A program made the position numbers and the translations under genes. A model generated the notes under the pieces. The model was not told where the DNA came from. It saw nothing but the letters and a program-made list of their open reading frames with translations, and ran no database searches. Shown here in pieces: positions 22,465-30,067 of a DNA stretch of 64,000 bases. Source of the stretch: Halobellus inordinatus (GTDB taxonomy: Archaea > Halobacteriota > Halobacteria > Halobacteriales > Haloferacaceae); NCBI RefSeq assembly GCF_024464655.1, contig NZ_JANHAV010000001.1, forward strand, positions 773,213 through 837,212, given 5' to 3'. Each line of letters begins with the position of its first letter. Position 1 is the stretch's first letter.

Positions 22465-23976
22465 TCAGAACAGCGTCGCCGCGACGGTCTGTGCGGTCTC
22501 GATGACCGGGCCGAACGCCGGGAGCAACAGCAGCGTCCCGAGGCCGGCGAAGATGACGGCGGCGTACAGCCCGACCGGGCGGCTCTGGATCTCGAAGTCA
22601 CCGCTGGGCGACTCGATCCACATCGCCTTGACGACGCGGCTGTAGTAGAACAGCGACAGCGCGCTGTTGATCGCGCCGACGGCGGCGAGCCACCAGAACC
22701 CGGCTTCGATCGCCGAGTAGAACAGGGCGTACTTCGAGAGGAAGCCGCCGAACGGCGGCAGTCCCGCGAGGCTGAACATGAACACGGTCATCGCGACGGC
22801 GGCGATCGGTGCCGTCGACGCGAGGCCGTTGTAGTCCTCGAACGTCCGTCCGACGCCCCAGTGTTCGACTAAGGCGATGAACAGGAACGCGCCGGTGTTC
22901 ATGAAGCCGTAGACGAGCAGGTGCGCCATCGACGCCCCGAGGACGTCCCCGTTGGGTCCGCCGGCGGTCAGCGCGGCGAGGCCGATGAGCGCGTAACCCG
23001 CGTGCCCGATAGAGGAGTACGCGAGCATCCGCTTGACCTTCTCTTGGGTCGCTGCCGCGAAGTTACCGAGCGTCATCGTGACGACGGCGAGCACCTGGAA
23101 CGCGATCACCCAGTCGACGCCCGCAGGCAGTGCGCCCAGCGGGAACGCCTCGACGAAGACGCGGAACGCGACCGCGAAGCCGGCTGCCTTCGACGCCGAC
23201 GAGAGGAACGCCGAGATCGGTGCGGGCGCGCCCTCGTAGGCCTCCGGCGCCCAGAAGTGGAACGGCACGGAAGCGGTCTTGAACGCGAACCCACCGATCA
23301 TCATCAGCACGCCGATGCCGAGGACGCCGGCCATCTCCGGCGCGTTGACCGCGGCGGCGACGTCACCGAGCACGAGCGATCCCGTGACGGCGTACACGAG
23401 GCTGATGCCGAACGCGAACACCGCAGAGGAGACAGCGCCGATGAGGAAGTACTTCAGCCCCGCTTCGACGCTCCCCTTGTCGTTCTTGAGGAACGCGACG
23501 AGCGCGTAGGAGGGCAGCGACGCGAGTTCGAGGCTGACGAAGACCGTCGCCAGCGAGTTCGCCATCGACAGGAGCGTCATCCCCGTCGCCGCGAACAGCA
23601 CGAGCGAGTAGAACACCGCGCGGTGCTCGTGATCGCGCAGGTAGTCGTAGGAGGCGACCACCACCATCGCGGTGACGATCGTGAAGATGAGCGTGAAAAA
23701 GAGGCTCATCCCGTCGACGACGAGCGCGTCGCCGTACAGCGTGATCGCGCCGCCGGTTCGCTCCTGTCCGGTGCCGGCGACGAGGAACCACGCCGCGGTA
23801 CCGAAGGCGAGGAGCGACCCGCCAGCCGACACGCTAGCCAAGAGCGCGTTGCTCGCTTCGTCCGTGCGAATCGTATCGATCCCGAGCAGCACCAGGCCGG
23901 TCAGGCCGAGCAGGATCGCTGGGGCGAGTGCCGTCCACGTCGCTGCCGGTTCTGCCTGCAGTGCGAGGTCGAACAT
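22465..23976 (-). CDS. nuoN: NADH-quinone oxidoreductase-like subunit N
   Basis: This ~503-residue, 14-helix antiporter-like subunit is the last gene of the nuo operon and is expected to translocate protons in the membrane arm. Typical family features are 'FVSLELASLPSYALVAFLK' (helix 5, with the functional Glu), 'KYFLIGAVSSAVFAFG', 'ASVPFHFWAPEAYEGAP', 'MLAYSSIGHAGYAL' and 'FSLAGLPPFGGFLSKY'. A GTG codon precedes the ATG at 23976; the ATG overlaps the nuoM stop (TGATG), the usual coupling in this operon. A T-rich terminator follows. Some CATG sites, otherwise rare in the window, occur here. Confidence 0.95.
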   Translation of the reverse strand: MFDLALQAEPAATWTALAPAILLGLTGLVLLGIDTIRTDEASNALLASVSAGGSLLAFGTAAWFLVAGTGQERTGGAITLYGDALVVDGMSLFFTLIFTIVTAMVVVASYDYLRDHEHRAVFYSLVLFAATGMTLLSMANSLATVFVSLELASLPSYALVAFLKNDKGSVEAGLKYFLIGAVSSAVFAFGISLVYAVTGSLVLGDVAAAVNAPEMAGVLGIGVLMMIGGFAFKTASVPFHFWAPEAYEGAPAPISAFLSSASKAAGFAVAFRVFVEAFPLGALPAGVDWVIAFQVLAVVTMTLGNFAAATQEKVKRMLAYSSIGHAGYALIGLAALTAGGPNGDVLGASMAHLLVYGFMNTGAFLFIALVEHWGVGRTFEDYNGLASTAPIAAVAMTVFMFSLAGLPPFGGFLSKYALFYSAIEAGFWWLAAVGAINSALSLFYYSRVVKAMWIESPSGDFEIQSRPVGLYAAVIFAGLGTLLLLPAFGPVIETAQTVAATLF

Positions 23977-25502
23977 CACAGCCCACCTCCCGAGAGGATC
24001 GGGTTCACAGCGTCTTGGATCATTCCGAAGAACAGGTCAGGCGCGACGCCGAGCACGATGACCAACAGCAACAGCACCGCCAGCGGTGCGACGTCGTGCG
24101 TCGGTGCGTTCGTGATCTCGTACTCGCCATCGAAGCTGAAGGGACCGAACAGCGTCCGCTGCATCGCGAACAGCAGGTATCCGGCGACGATGACGATGCC
24201 GAACATCGCGGCCGCCGTGAAAAGCGGCATTGCCGAGTGGACGGTGGAGGCGAACGAGCCCTTGAAGATGAAGAACTCGCCCGCGAAGCCGGCCATCAGC
24301 GGCAGGCCCATATACCCGAACGCGCCGGCGACGAAGATGCCGGCGGTGAGGGGCATCCGGTCTGCGATGCCGGACATATCGCCCACCATCCGCGTGTGGG
24401 TCGTGTTGTAGATGACGCCGACCGCCATGAACATCAGTCCGGAGATCAGCCCGTGGGCGATCATCTGGAACGTCGCGCCGCCGACCCCGTAGGTCGTGTA
24501 CGCGACGAGACCGAGGATGACGTACCCCATCGAGGACACTGACGAGTACGCGACGATGCGCTTGAGGTCCTGCTGTGCGAGCGCCAGCATCGCGCCGTAG
24601 ATGACGCTGATGACGGCGATGCCAGCGATGGGGACGACGAGCGCCGTCGCCACGTCGGGCATCATCGTGAAGTTGAACCGCAGCAGCGCGTAGGTCCCCA
24701 TCTTCAGGAGGACGCCGGCCAGCATCACCGACACCGGCGTCGGGGCTTCGACGTGAGCGTCCGGCAGCCACGTGTGCAGCGGGGCGACCGGCACCTTCAC
24801 CGCGAAGCCGAGGAACGTCGCCACGAAGGCGACCGTCTTCAGCGTCGCGGCGTCGAGACCGGCGAAGCCGCCGAGTGCACCGGCGCGGAGCGCCTGTGCG
24901 ATCTCGGGCAGCCGCATCGACGACACCGAGTCGCCGAGGCCGAACACGAGCGCGATGAAGCCGATGAACATCACGAGCGACGCGACGTTCGTGTACACGA
25001 AGAACTTGATCGCTGCGTAGCGGCGGTTCGGACCGCCCCAGACGCCGATAAGGAAGTACATCGGGACGAGGACGGCCTCCCAGAAGACGAACCACGCGAA
25101 GAAGTCGAGCGCCGTGAAGACGCCGAGCAGGTTCGCCTCCATGAAGAGCATCAGCCCGTAGAACTGCGATTCTCGATTCGAGATCGGCGTCCACGCGCTG
25201 ACGATCGCGAGCGTCGTGAGGATCGTCGTGAGGACGACAAGCGGCAGGCTGATGCCGTCGACGCCGACGAACCAGTGCAGGTCGAGGCCGCCGAGCGTCA
25301 GCCAGACGACGTCTGTCTCGAACGCGATCGACCCGCCCAGCAGGGCGTTCCCGCTCGCGTCGTACTGTGCCCACATCCAGAGGCTCCCGAGAACCGGGAG
25401 CGCGCTGAGTGCCGCCGCGAGTTTGCCGGCGTACTCGTCGGGAGCGACGAACACGACCAGCGCGGCGAGGAACGTGACTCCGATGAGCGCTTCAATTATC
25501 AT
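23976..25502 (-). CDS. nuoM: NADH-quinone oxidoreductase-like subunit M
   Basis: This ~508-residue antiporter-like membrane-arm subunit has about 14 helices. Diagnostic stretches include 'DGISLPLVVLTTILT', 'FFAWFVFWEAVLVPMYFLI' (helix 5 Glu), 'KVPVAPLHTWLPDAHVEAPT', 'VLLKMGTYALLRF', 'SVSSMGYVILGL' and 'LPLMAGFAGEFFIFKG'. The ATG at 25502 overlaps the nuoL stop in an ATGA arrangement, which is why it is preferred over the upstream in-frame codon at 25511. Upstream nuoL and downstream nuoN are directly coupled. Proton translocation is inferred from the family. Confidence 0.96.
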   Translation of the reverse strand: MIIEALIGVTFLAALVVFVAPDEYAGKLAAALSALPVLGSLWMWAQYDASGNALLGGSIAFETDVVWLTLGGLDLHWFVGVDGISLPLVVLTTILTTLAIVSAWTPISNRESQFYGLMLFMEANLLGVFTALDFFAWFVFWEAVLVPMYFLIGVWGGPNRRYAAIKFFVYTNVASLVMFIGFIALVFGLGDSVSSMRLPEIAQALRAGALGGFAGLDAATLKTVAFVATFLGFAVKVPVAPLHTWLPDAHVEAPTPVSVMLAGVLLKMGTYALLRFNFTMMPDVATALVVPIAGIAVISVIYGAMLALAQQDLKRIVAYSSVSSMGYVILGLVAYTTYGVGGATFQMIAHGLISGLMFMAVGVIYNTTHTRMVGDMSGIADRMPLTAGIFVAGAFGYMGLPLMAGFAGEFFIFKGSFASTVHSAMPLFTAAAMFGIVIVAGYLLFAMQRTLFGPFSFDGEYEITNAPTHDVAPLAVLLLLVIVLGVAPDLFFGMIQDAVNPILSGGGL

Positions 25503-27517
25503 ACGAACCACCCTCCGAGAAGACCGAAGGCCAGAAGCAACGCCGTCAGGCCGAGCGTCAGCAGCACCGCGTAGTTACTCACCACGCCGGTCTGGATCCG
25601 GCGAACGCGACTGCCGGAGAACAGACTGACGCTGGAGACGCCGTTGACGACGCCGTCGACGACGCCCTGATCGAACTTGTTCGCGACGCGTGCGACCGGG
25701 CGCGTGACGCCGTTCGCCAGCCAAACCTGGTACTCGTCCTGGTAGTAGTTGTTGTACAGCAGTGTCTTGATACCGCCGAGACGGTCGGTGTGTTCGACCG
25801 GTTCGGGGACGTTGTACAGCAGGTGCGCGAGGCCCGCGCCCGCAAGCGCGAGGCCCAGCGAGACGCCGGCACCGATGGCCACTGTCGTCGCCTCACCGCC
25901 GATGTACGCGGAACTGTACGGGATGAGTTCGCCGTAGTGGTGGGCGTTCAGCGACTCCGTACTCATATCGAGCCACTGGTGCAGGAAGTCGATACCGCCG
26001 ATTCCCAGCAGTTTCTCGACCGGCACCATATTCACGAGGCCCGTCGTCGCCGCGAGAACGCCGAGGACGGCGAGCGGACCCTTCACGTTCCAGCGAACGC
26101 TGTGCGGGTCGCTCGCGGTCTGGGTGCGGGGTTCACCGTGGAAGGTGAGGAACACCATCCGGAAGGTGTAGAACCCGGTGAAGAAGACGGCGAGGAGACC
26201 CATCGCGTACGCGGCGAGGAGCACGGGGCTCCCGCCGAGGCCGTGGATGAGCGTCTCATACAGCACTTCGTCTTTCGACCAGAAGCCAGAGAACGGGAAG
26301 ATACCCGCAAGCGCGAGCGAGCCAGAGAGGAAGGCGTAGTAGGTGACGGGCATCTTCTCTTTCAGTCCGCCCATATCCCACATATCTTCGTTGTGGTGCA
26401 TCGCGATGATGACCGACCCGGCCCCGAGGAACAGCAACGCCTTGAAGAAGGCGTGCGTCATCAGGTGGAAGGTCGCGGCGACGTAGCCGCCACCGCCGAG
26501 AGCGAGCATCATATAGCCGTACTGCGAGATCGTCGAGTACGCGAGCACCTGCTTGATCTCGCGCTTGACGACGCCCATCGTCGCCGCGAACAGCGCGGTG
26601 AAACCGCCGATCAGGGCGATGATCGCGAGCGCGTCCGGCGAGAGCGCGTAGAAGCCGTACATCCGCGCGACGAGGTAGACGCCGGCCGCGACCATCGTCG
26701 CTGCGTGGATGAGCGCGGAGACGGGCGTCGGACCTTCCATCGCGTCGGGCAGCCACGTGTGCAGCGGGAACTGCGCGGACTTGCCGACGACGCCGCCGAG
26801 CACGAGGAGACCGACGATCGTGAACCACGTCTGCGGCGCGAAGCCGAACGTGTTCACGGTCGCCTCACCGTGGAGTGCGGCCTCCGCGAGTACGGGGAAC
26901 GATTCCGATCCGGAGAACGCAGCCGTGCCGAACGTCGCGAAGACGGCGACGACGCCGACGAGGAAGAAGTAGTCCCCGAAGCGGGTGACGAGGAACGCCT
27001 TCTTGGCCGCGCTCGGCGGACCCGGTTCGCGGAACCAAAAGCCGATGAGCAGATACGAGCAGAGCCCGACCAGCTCGAAGAACATAAACGCCATCAGGAG
27101 GTTGTCCGCCACGACGAATCCGAGCATCGACGCGGTGAACAGTCCGAGTCCGGCGTAGTAGCGCGGCAGGCCGACCTCGCCCTCGTCGTTCATATATCCG
27201 AGACTGAAGACGTGGACGAGGAAGGCGATGAGCGTCACGATGAGAAGCATCATCGCCGACAGTGGATCGATCAGGATGCCGAACGTCAGATCGACCGCTT
27301 CGATCCCTTCGGCCCAGGTGTAGATCGTCGCGTCGTACGTCCGCCCACCGGCGACGGTGAGGAACGTCGCGGCCGCCAAAAGCAGTGATCCCGCCGTCGC
27401 GGCGATCCCGGCCAGCGCACCGCCTTTCGGCAAGCGGTCGCCTACCGCGAGCGCGACGAGGAACGAAACGAACGGCAACAGCACGATCGCGGGTGCGAAG
27501 TCGAATATCCCTACCAT
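25499..27517 (-). CDS. nuoL: NADH-quinone oxidoreductase-like subunit L
   Basis: This 672-residue antiporter-like subunit is the largest membrane-arm protein. Signatures: 'LIDPLSAMMLLIVTLIAFLV', 'FELVGLCSYLLIGFWF' (helix 5 Glu), 'SAQFPLHTWLPDAMEGPTPV', 'LIHAATMVAAGVYLVAR', 'VLAYSTISQYGYMMLALG' and 'HAFFKALLFLGAGSVI'. The C-terminal part carries the extra helices that form the lateral helix in complex I ('LYNNYYQDEYQVWLANGV'). It starts 1 nt after the nuoK stop. The length and order match bacterial NuoL closely. Confidence 0.96.
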   Translation of the reverse strand: MVGIFDFAPAIVLLPFVSFLVALAVGDRLPKGGALAGIAATAGSLLLAAATFLTVAGGRTYDATIYTWAEGIEAVDLTFGILIDPLSAMMLLIVTLIAFLVHVFSLGYMNDEGEVGLPRYYAGLGLFTASMLGFVVADNLLMAFMFFELVGLCSYLLIGFWFREPGPPSAAKKAFLVTRFGDYFFLVGVVAVFATFGTAAFSGSESFPVLAEAALHGEATVNTFGFAPQTWFTIVGLLVLGGVVGKSAQFPLHTWLPDAMEGPTPVSALIHAATMVAAGVYLVARMYGFYALSPDALAIIALIGGFTALFAATMGVVKREIKQVLAYSTISQYGYMMLALGGGGYVAATFHLMTHAFFKALLFLGAGSVIIAMHHNEDMWDMGGLKEKMPVTYYAFLSGSLALAGIFPFSGFWSKDEVLYETLIHGLGGSPVLLAAYAMGLLAVFFTGFYTFRMVFLTFHGEPRTQTASDPHSVRWNVKGPLAVLGVLAATTGLVNMVPVEKLLGIGGIDFLHQWLDMSTESLNAHHYGELIPYSSAYIGGEATTVAIGAGVSLGLALAGAGLAHLLYNVPEPVEHTDRLGGIKTLLYNNYYQDEYQVWLANGVTRPVARVANKFDQGVVDGVVNGVSSVSLFSGSRVRRIQTGVVSNYAVLLTLGLTALLLAFGLLGGWFV

Positions 27518-27518
27518 C

Positions 27519-27821
27519 TTACCACCTCATCGTTGTCGCCTTGGTGACGTCGACGTCGTCGAAGTTGCGATACAGCACCAGGATGATCCCGATCCCGATC
27601 GCGACCTCGGCGGCGGCGAGCGCCATCATAAACAGCCCGAACGTCTGTCCCGTCACGTTCCCCCAGACGTTGGAGAACGCGACGAGGTTGATGTTCGCGG
27701 CGTTCAACATTAGCTCGACCGACATCAGGAACAGCAGCGCGTTGCGCCGCGTCAGGATGCCGAACAGCCCGATACAGAACAGCGCGGCCGAGAGGAGCAG
27801 ATAGTACTGTGGGGGGACCAT
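27519..27821 (-). CDS. nuoK: NADH-quinone oxidoreductase-like subunit K
   Basis: This 100-residue protein has three helices. It matches NuoK: 'YYLLLSAALFCIGLFGILTR', then 'LLFLMSVELMLNAANINLVA' with the conserved membrane Glu (the essential E36/E72 type), and 'TGQTFGLFMMALAAAEVAIG' with the second conserved Glu. It forms part of the E-channel of the proton path. Its start overlaps the nuoJ2 stop by one base, and nuoL follows after 1 nt. Confidence 0.96.
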   Translation of the reverse strand: MVPPQYYLLLSAALFCIGLFGILTRRNALLFLMSVELMLNAANINLVAFSNVWGNVTGQTFGLFMMALAAAEVAIGIGIILVLYRNFDDVDVTKATTMRW

Positions 27822-28180
27822 CAGTCGTCGTCCTCCTCGAACAGGCTTTGCTTGAGTTCCCGGCCGCCGTCGGCCAGCAGTGACGATCCGCCCTGGTCGC
27901 CCTCGCGGCGTGCGAGGTGGATCGACCCGTCGAGCGCAACGTCGAGGGTGATGGCGATGATGATGAGCGCGGCGAGGAAGCTCTCACCGGCGATATCCCC
28001 GAATTCGAGGTTGAACATCGCGTAGCCGATGCTCGCGACGATGCTCGCATCGCCCGCGAATCCTTGCGGATCGGGGAACGACGCCGAGAGTATCGTCGCG
28101 GCCATCACGACGAACAGTGCGACAGCAGCGAGGCCGGGAACGAGATGCGAACCCAGATTCAGTTCCGGTTTCGTGGTCAT
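27821..28180 (-). CDS. nuoJ2: NuoJ C-terminal-type subunit (split NuoJ, part 2)
   Basis: This 119-residue protein has two clear transmembrane segments ('VPGLAAVALFVVMAATILSA' and 'GESFLAALIIIAITLDVALD') and an acidic C-terminal tail. In bacteria NuoJ is a single protein of about 180 residues or more; here an 86-residue N-terminal half is encoded just upstream and this gene supplies the rest, overlapping it by 4 nt (ATGA). Sequence identity to bacterial NuoJ is weak in this half, so the assignment rests mainly on position and topology. The split form is known in haloarchaea. Confidence 0.85.
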   Translation of the reverse strand: MTTKPELNLGSHLVPGLAAVALFVVMAATILSASFPDPQGFAGDASIVASIGYAMFNLEFGDIAGESFLAALIIIAITLDVALDGSIHLARREGDQGGSSLLADGGRELKQSLFEEDDD

Positions 28181-28437
28181 GTGCTACTCACCTCCGGTTG
28201 TGTACGCGTCAGCATCACGGCGAACGTGATGAGGATGAGAACCCCGCCGACGTAGACGAGGATCTGCATCGCGGCGAGGAACTCCGCCTGTAACATCACG
28301 TAGTGCACCGCGACGCTCAAGAGCGCGCCCCCGAGCAGGAGTGCGGAGTGCCAGATGTCCCGCACGAGGACGACGCCCAGGCTGCAGCCCACGGTCACGA
28401 GGGCGAACAGCGCGAACGCGATGGTTTCATAAACCAT
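28177..28437 (-). CDS. nuoJ1: NuoJ N-terminal-type subunit (split NuoJ, part 1)
   Basis: This 86-residue protein has three helices. It contains the most conserved NuoJ region: 'VRDIWHSALLLGGALLSVAV' followed by 'MLQAEFLAAMQILVYVGGVL', the helix-3 pi-bulge region in complex I. A Shine-Dalgarno-like AAGGAGA sits 9 nt before the start, unusual for this genome and consistent with initiation inside a polycistronic mRNA after the 113-nt gap from nuoI. It overlaps nuoJ2 by 4 nt. Confidence 0.93.
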   Translation of the reverse strand: MVYETIAFALFALVTVGCSLGVVLVRDIWHSALLLGGALLSVAVHYVMLQAEFLAAMQILVYVGGVLILITFAVMLTRTQPEVSST

Positions 28438-28445
28438 TGTGTTTG

Positions 28446-28452
28446 TCTCCTT
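28446..28452 (-). promoter_or_regulatory. Shine-Dalgarno site of nuoJ1
   Basis: On the minus strand AAGGAGA is placed about 8 nt upstream of the nuoJ1 ATG. Clear SD sites are uncommon at starts elsewhere in the window; this one matches an internal operon start. Confidence 0.5.
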
Positions 28453-28477
28453 GAGGTATCCCTTTGAACATTTCGAG

Positions 28478-28514
28478 AAGTCCGCGGGCGGCGCATACCG
28501 CCTCAGACGGACTT
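28478..28514 (-). promoter_or_regulatory. Two-tier stem-loop between nuoI and nuoJ1
   Basis: The outer arms AAGTCCG and CGGACTT (7 bp, perfect) enclose an inner stem GGCGG/CCGCC with a 6-nt loop. It occupies the only long gap in the operon. It could be an mRNA processing or stabilising element, or a partial attenuator. No T-run follows on the transcribed strand. Confidence 0.5.
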
Positions 28515-28550
28515 TGATCGGCGATCTGTCCCGCTGTGGAACGTCTCAAC

Positions 28551-29012
28551 TCACTGGTAATCCACCTCGCCCTCGCCCTCGCCGATCCACGCGTCGCGGT
28601 CGGGTTCCCGGGAGTTGAGCGGGTCGATATCCTTGTACCACGGGACGTTCTTCAACTGCTCTTTGTTGTACACGAAGTCGTCCTTCGTGTCGGCAGTGAA
28701 CTCGAAGTTCTGCGTGAGCAGGATGGCGTCGACGGGGCAGACCTCCTCACACAGCCGGCAGTAGATGCACTGCCCGATGTGGAGGTTGTACTGTTCGCCG
28801 TTGCGCTGGTCGTCCTGCACGATCTGGATGGTGTCGTTCGGACAGACGTTCTCGCACTGTCGACACCAGATGCAGCGCTCCTGGCTGAACTTGTGGACCC
28901 CGCGGAATCGGGGGCTCACTTCGGGCGCGACGTCGGGGTACTCGACCGTGAACGTCTGCCCGTCCAGTGCGTGTTTCATCGTCGTTGCCATCGATTTGAG
29001 TACGCCAATCAT
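28551..29012 (-). CDS. nuoI: NADH-quinone oxidoreductase-like subunit I (two 4Fe-4S)
   Basis: This 153-residue protein carries the two tetranuclear clusters N6a and N6b that relay electrons to NuoB. Two CxxCxxCxxxCP motifs are visible ('CIWCRQCENVCP' and 'CIYCRLCEEVCP'), spaced about 27 residues apart. The N-terminal helix 'IGVLKSMATTMKHALDG' is the usual membrane-surface anchor. The ATG at 29012 overlaps the nuoH stop in ATGA form; the in-frame extension to 29135 runs inside nuoH and is rejected. The C-terminus is long and acidic ('WIGEGEGEVDYQ'). Confidence 0.97.
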   Translation of the reverse strand: MIGVLKSMATTMKHALDGQTFTVEYPDVAPEVSPRFRGVHKFSQERCIWCRQCENVCPNDTIQIVQDDQRNGEQYNLHIGQCIYCRLCEEVCPVDAILLTQNFEFTADTKDDFVYNKEQLKNVPWYKDIDPLNSREPDRDAWIGEGEGEVDYQ

Positions 29013-30067
29013 GCTATCACTCCCACGATGATGGCCGTGAGTGCCAGGTTCGCGAACGAGAGCACGAGCATCCCCTTCCAGCCGACGTCGAGGAACTGAT
29101 CGACGCGGAGGCGGGGAATCGCCGAGCGCGCCCACTGGGTGAACAGGTAGAACGCCCAGATCTTGATCGTGAACCAGATGAAGCCCGGAAGGATCGGTCC
29201 GGCCGGTCCACCCAGGAACAGCGTCGCGGCGAGCGCGCCGCCGAGGAAGATGTGGATGAACTCACCGAGGTAGATGAGGACGAAGTACACAGAGGAGTAC
29301 TCCGTCTGGAAACCGGCGACGATCTCGGTCGGCGCCTCCGGCACGTCGAAGGGGTTCCGGCCGACTTCCGCGAGGTTCGCGATCACGAACAGCACGAACG
29401 CGAACGGATTGACGAACGCGAACCACTGCGGGATCGTGACGCCGGCGACGGTGAGAAGCGGCTCGGCCTGCTGTGCGACGACCTCGCTCATCTGCAGCGT
29501 CCCGGTGAAGACGACCACCGACGCCGCGGTGACGACGAGCGGGATCTCGTAGGCGATGTTCGAGGCGATCGCGCGCAGTCCACCGAGCAACGAGTACTTG
29601 TTGTTCGATCCGTAGCCCATCATCACAATCCCGAGCGAGGCGATCGAGGACGCGGCAAACGCGAAGACCAGCCCCGTCTCGGGGTCCGCGAGGTGGATGC
29701 CGTTGCCCATCGGGATCACGGCGAACCCGAGGAGCGCGGAGAACGGCACCAGAAGCGGGCCGAGGTCGTACGACGGCCGGTCGACGTCTTCGGGAATGAT
29801 GAGTTCCTTCGAGAGCAGTCGGACGGCGTCGGTGACGATGGTGAGCAGTCCGAACGGTCCGATCCGGTTGACGGCGATCCGGTCGGTGAACGCGGCGGTG
29901 ATTTTCCGCTTTGCCCACGGGCCGGCGATGGCCGTCTGCACCAACAGCAAGTTGGCGATGAGGAAGGCGCCGAGGAGTCCGCCGACGATCTGTCCGACCG
30001 TGCCGGAGAGCCCCAGCAGACCGGCGATCCGCTCGGGGAGGAGCACCTGTGACTGCAGCGGTACCAT
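29009..30067 (-). CDS. nuoH: NADH-quinone oxidoreductase-like subunit H
   Basis: This ~352-residue, eight-helix subunit forms much of the quinone-binding chamber between NuoB/D and the membrane arm. Conserved stretches: 'KITAAFTDRIAVNRIGPFG' (the family's R-x-G-P motif), 'GNGIHLADPETGL', 'ASIASLGIVMMGYGSNNKYS', 'AEVGRNPFDVPEAPTEIVAG' (the strongly conserved acidic loop) and 'FFLG-like' final helices ending 'ARSAIPRLRVDQFLDVGWK'. A TTG precedes the ATG at 30067; the ATG overlaps the nuoCD stop (TGATG) and is chosen. Confidence 0.97.
   Translation of the reverse strand: MVPLQSQVLLPERIAGLLGLSGTVGQIVGGLLGAFLIANLLLVQTAIAGPWAKRKITAAFTDRIAVNRIGPFGLLTIVTDAVRLLSKELIIPEDVDRPSYDLGPLLVPFSALLGFAVIPMGNGIHLADPETGLVFAFAASSIASLGIVMMGYGSNNKYSLLGGLRAIASNIAYEIPLVVTAASVVVFTGTLQMSEVVAQQAEPLLTVAGVTIPQWFAFVNPFAFVLFVIANLAEVGRNPFDVPEAPTEIVAGFQTEYSSVYFVLIYLGEFIHIFLGGALAATLFLGGPAGPILPGFIWFTIKIWAFYLFTQWARSAIPRLRVDQFLDVGWKGMLVLSFANLALTAIIVGVIA

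Noticed and set aside
22921..24411. Plus-strand open frame of 496 codons
   Set aside because: Antisense to nuoN and nuoM; the translation is His/Arg/Glu-rich without any domain.
24037..25374. Minus-strand open frame of 445 codons in the nuo operon
   Set aside because: It is an alternative frame of nuoM with Arg-rich low-complexity translation; nuoM itself shows all family motifs.
25790..27388. Plus-strand open frame of 532 codons
   Set aside because: Antisense shadow of nuoL; no motif, extreme Arg/Glu content.
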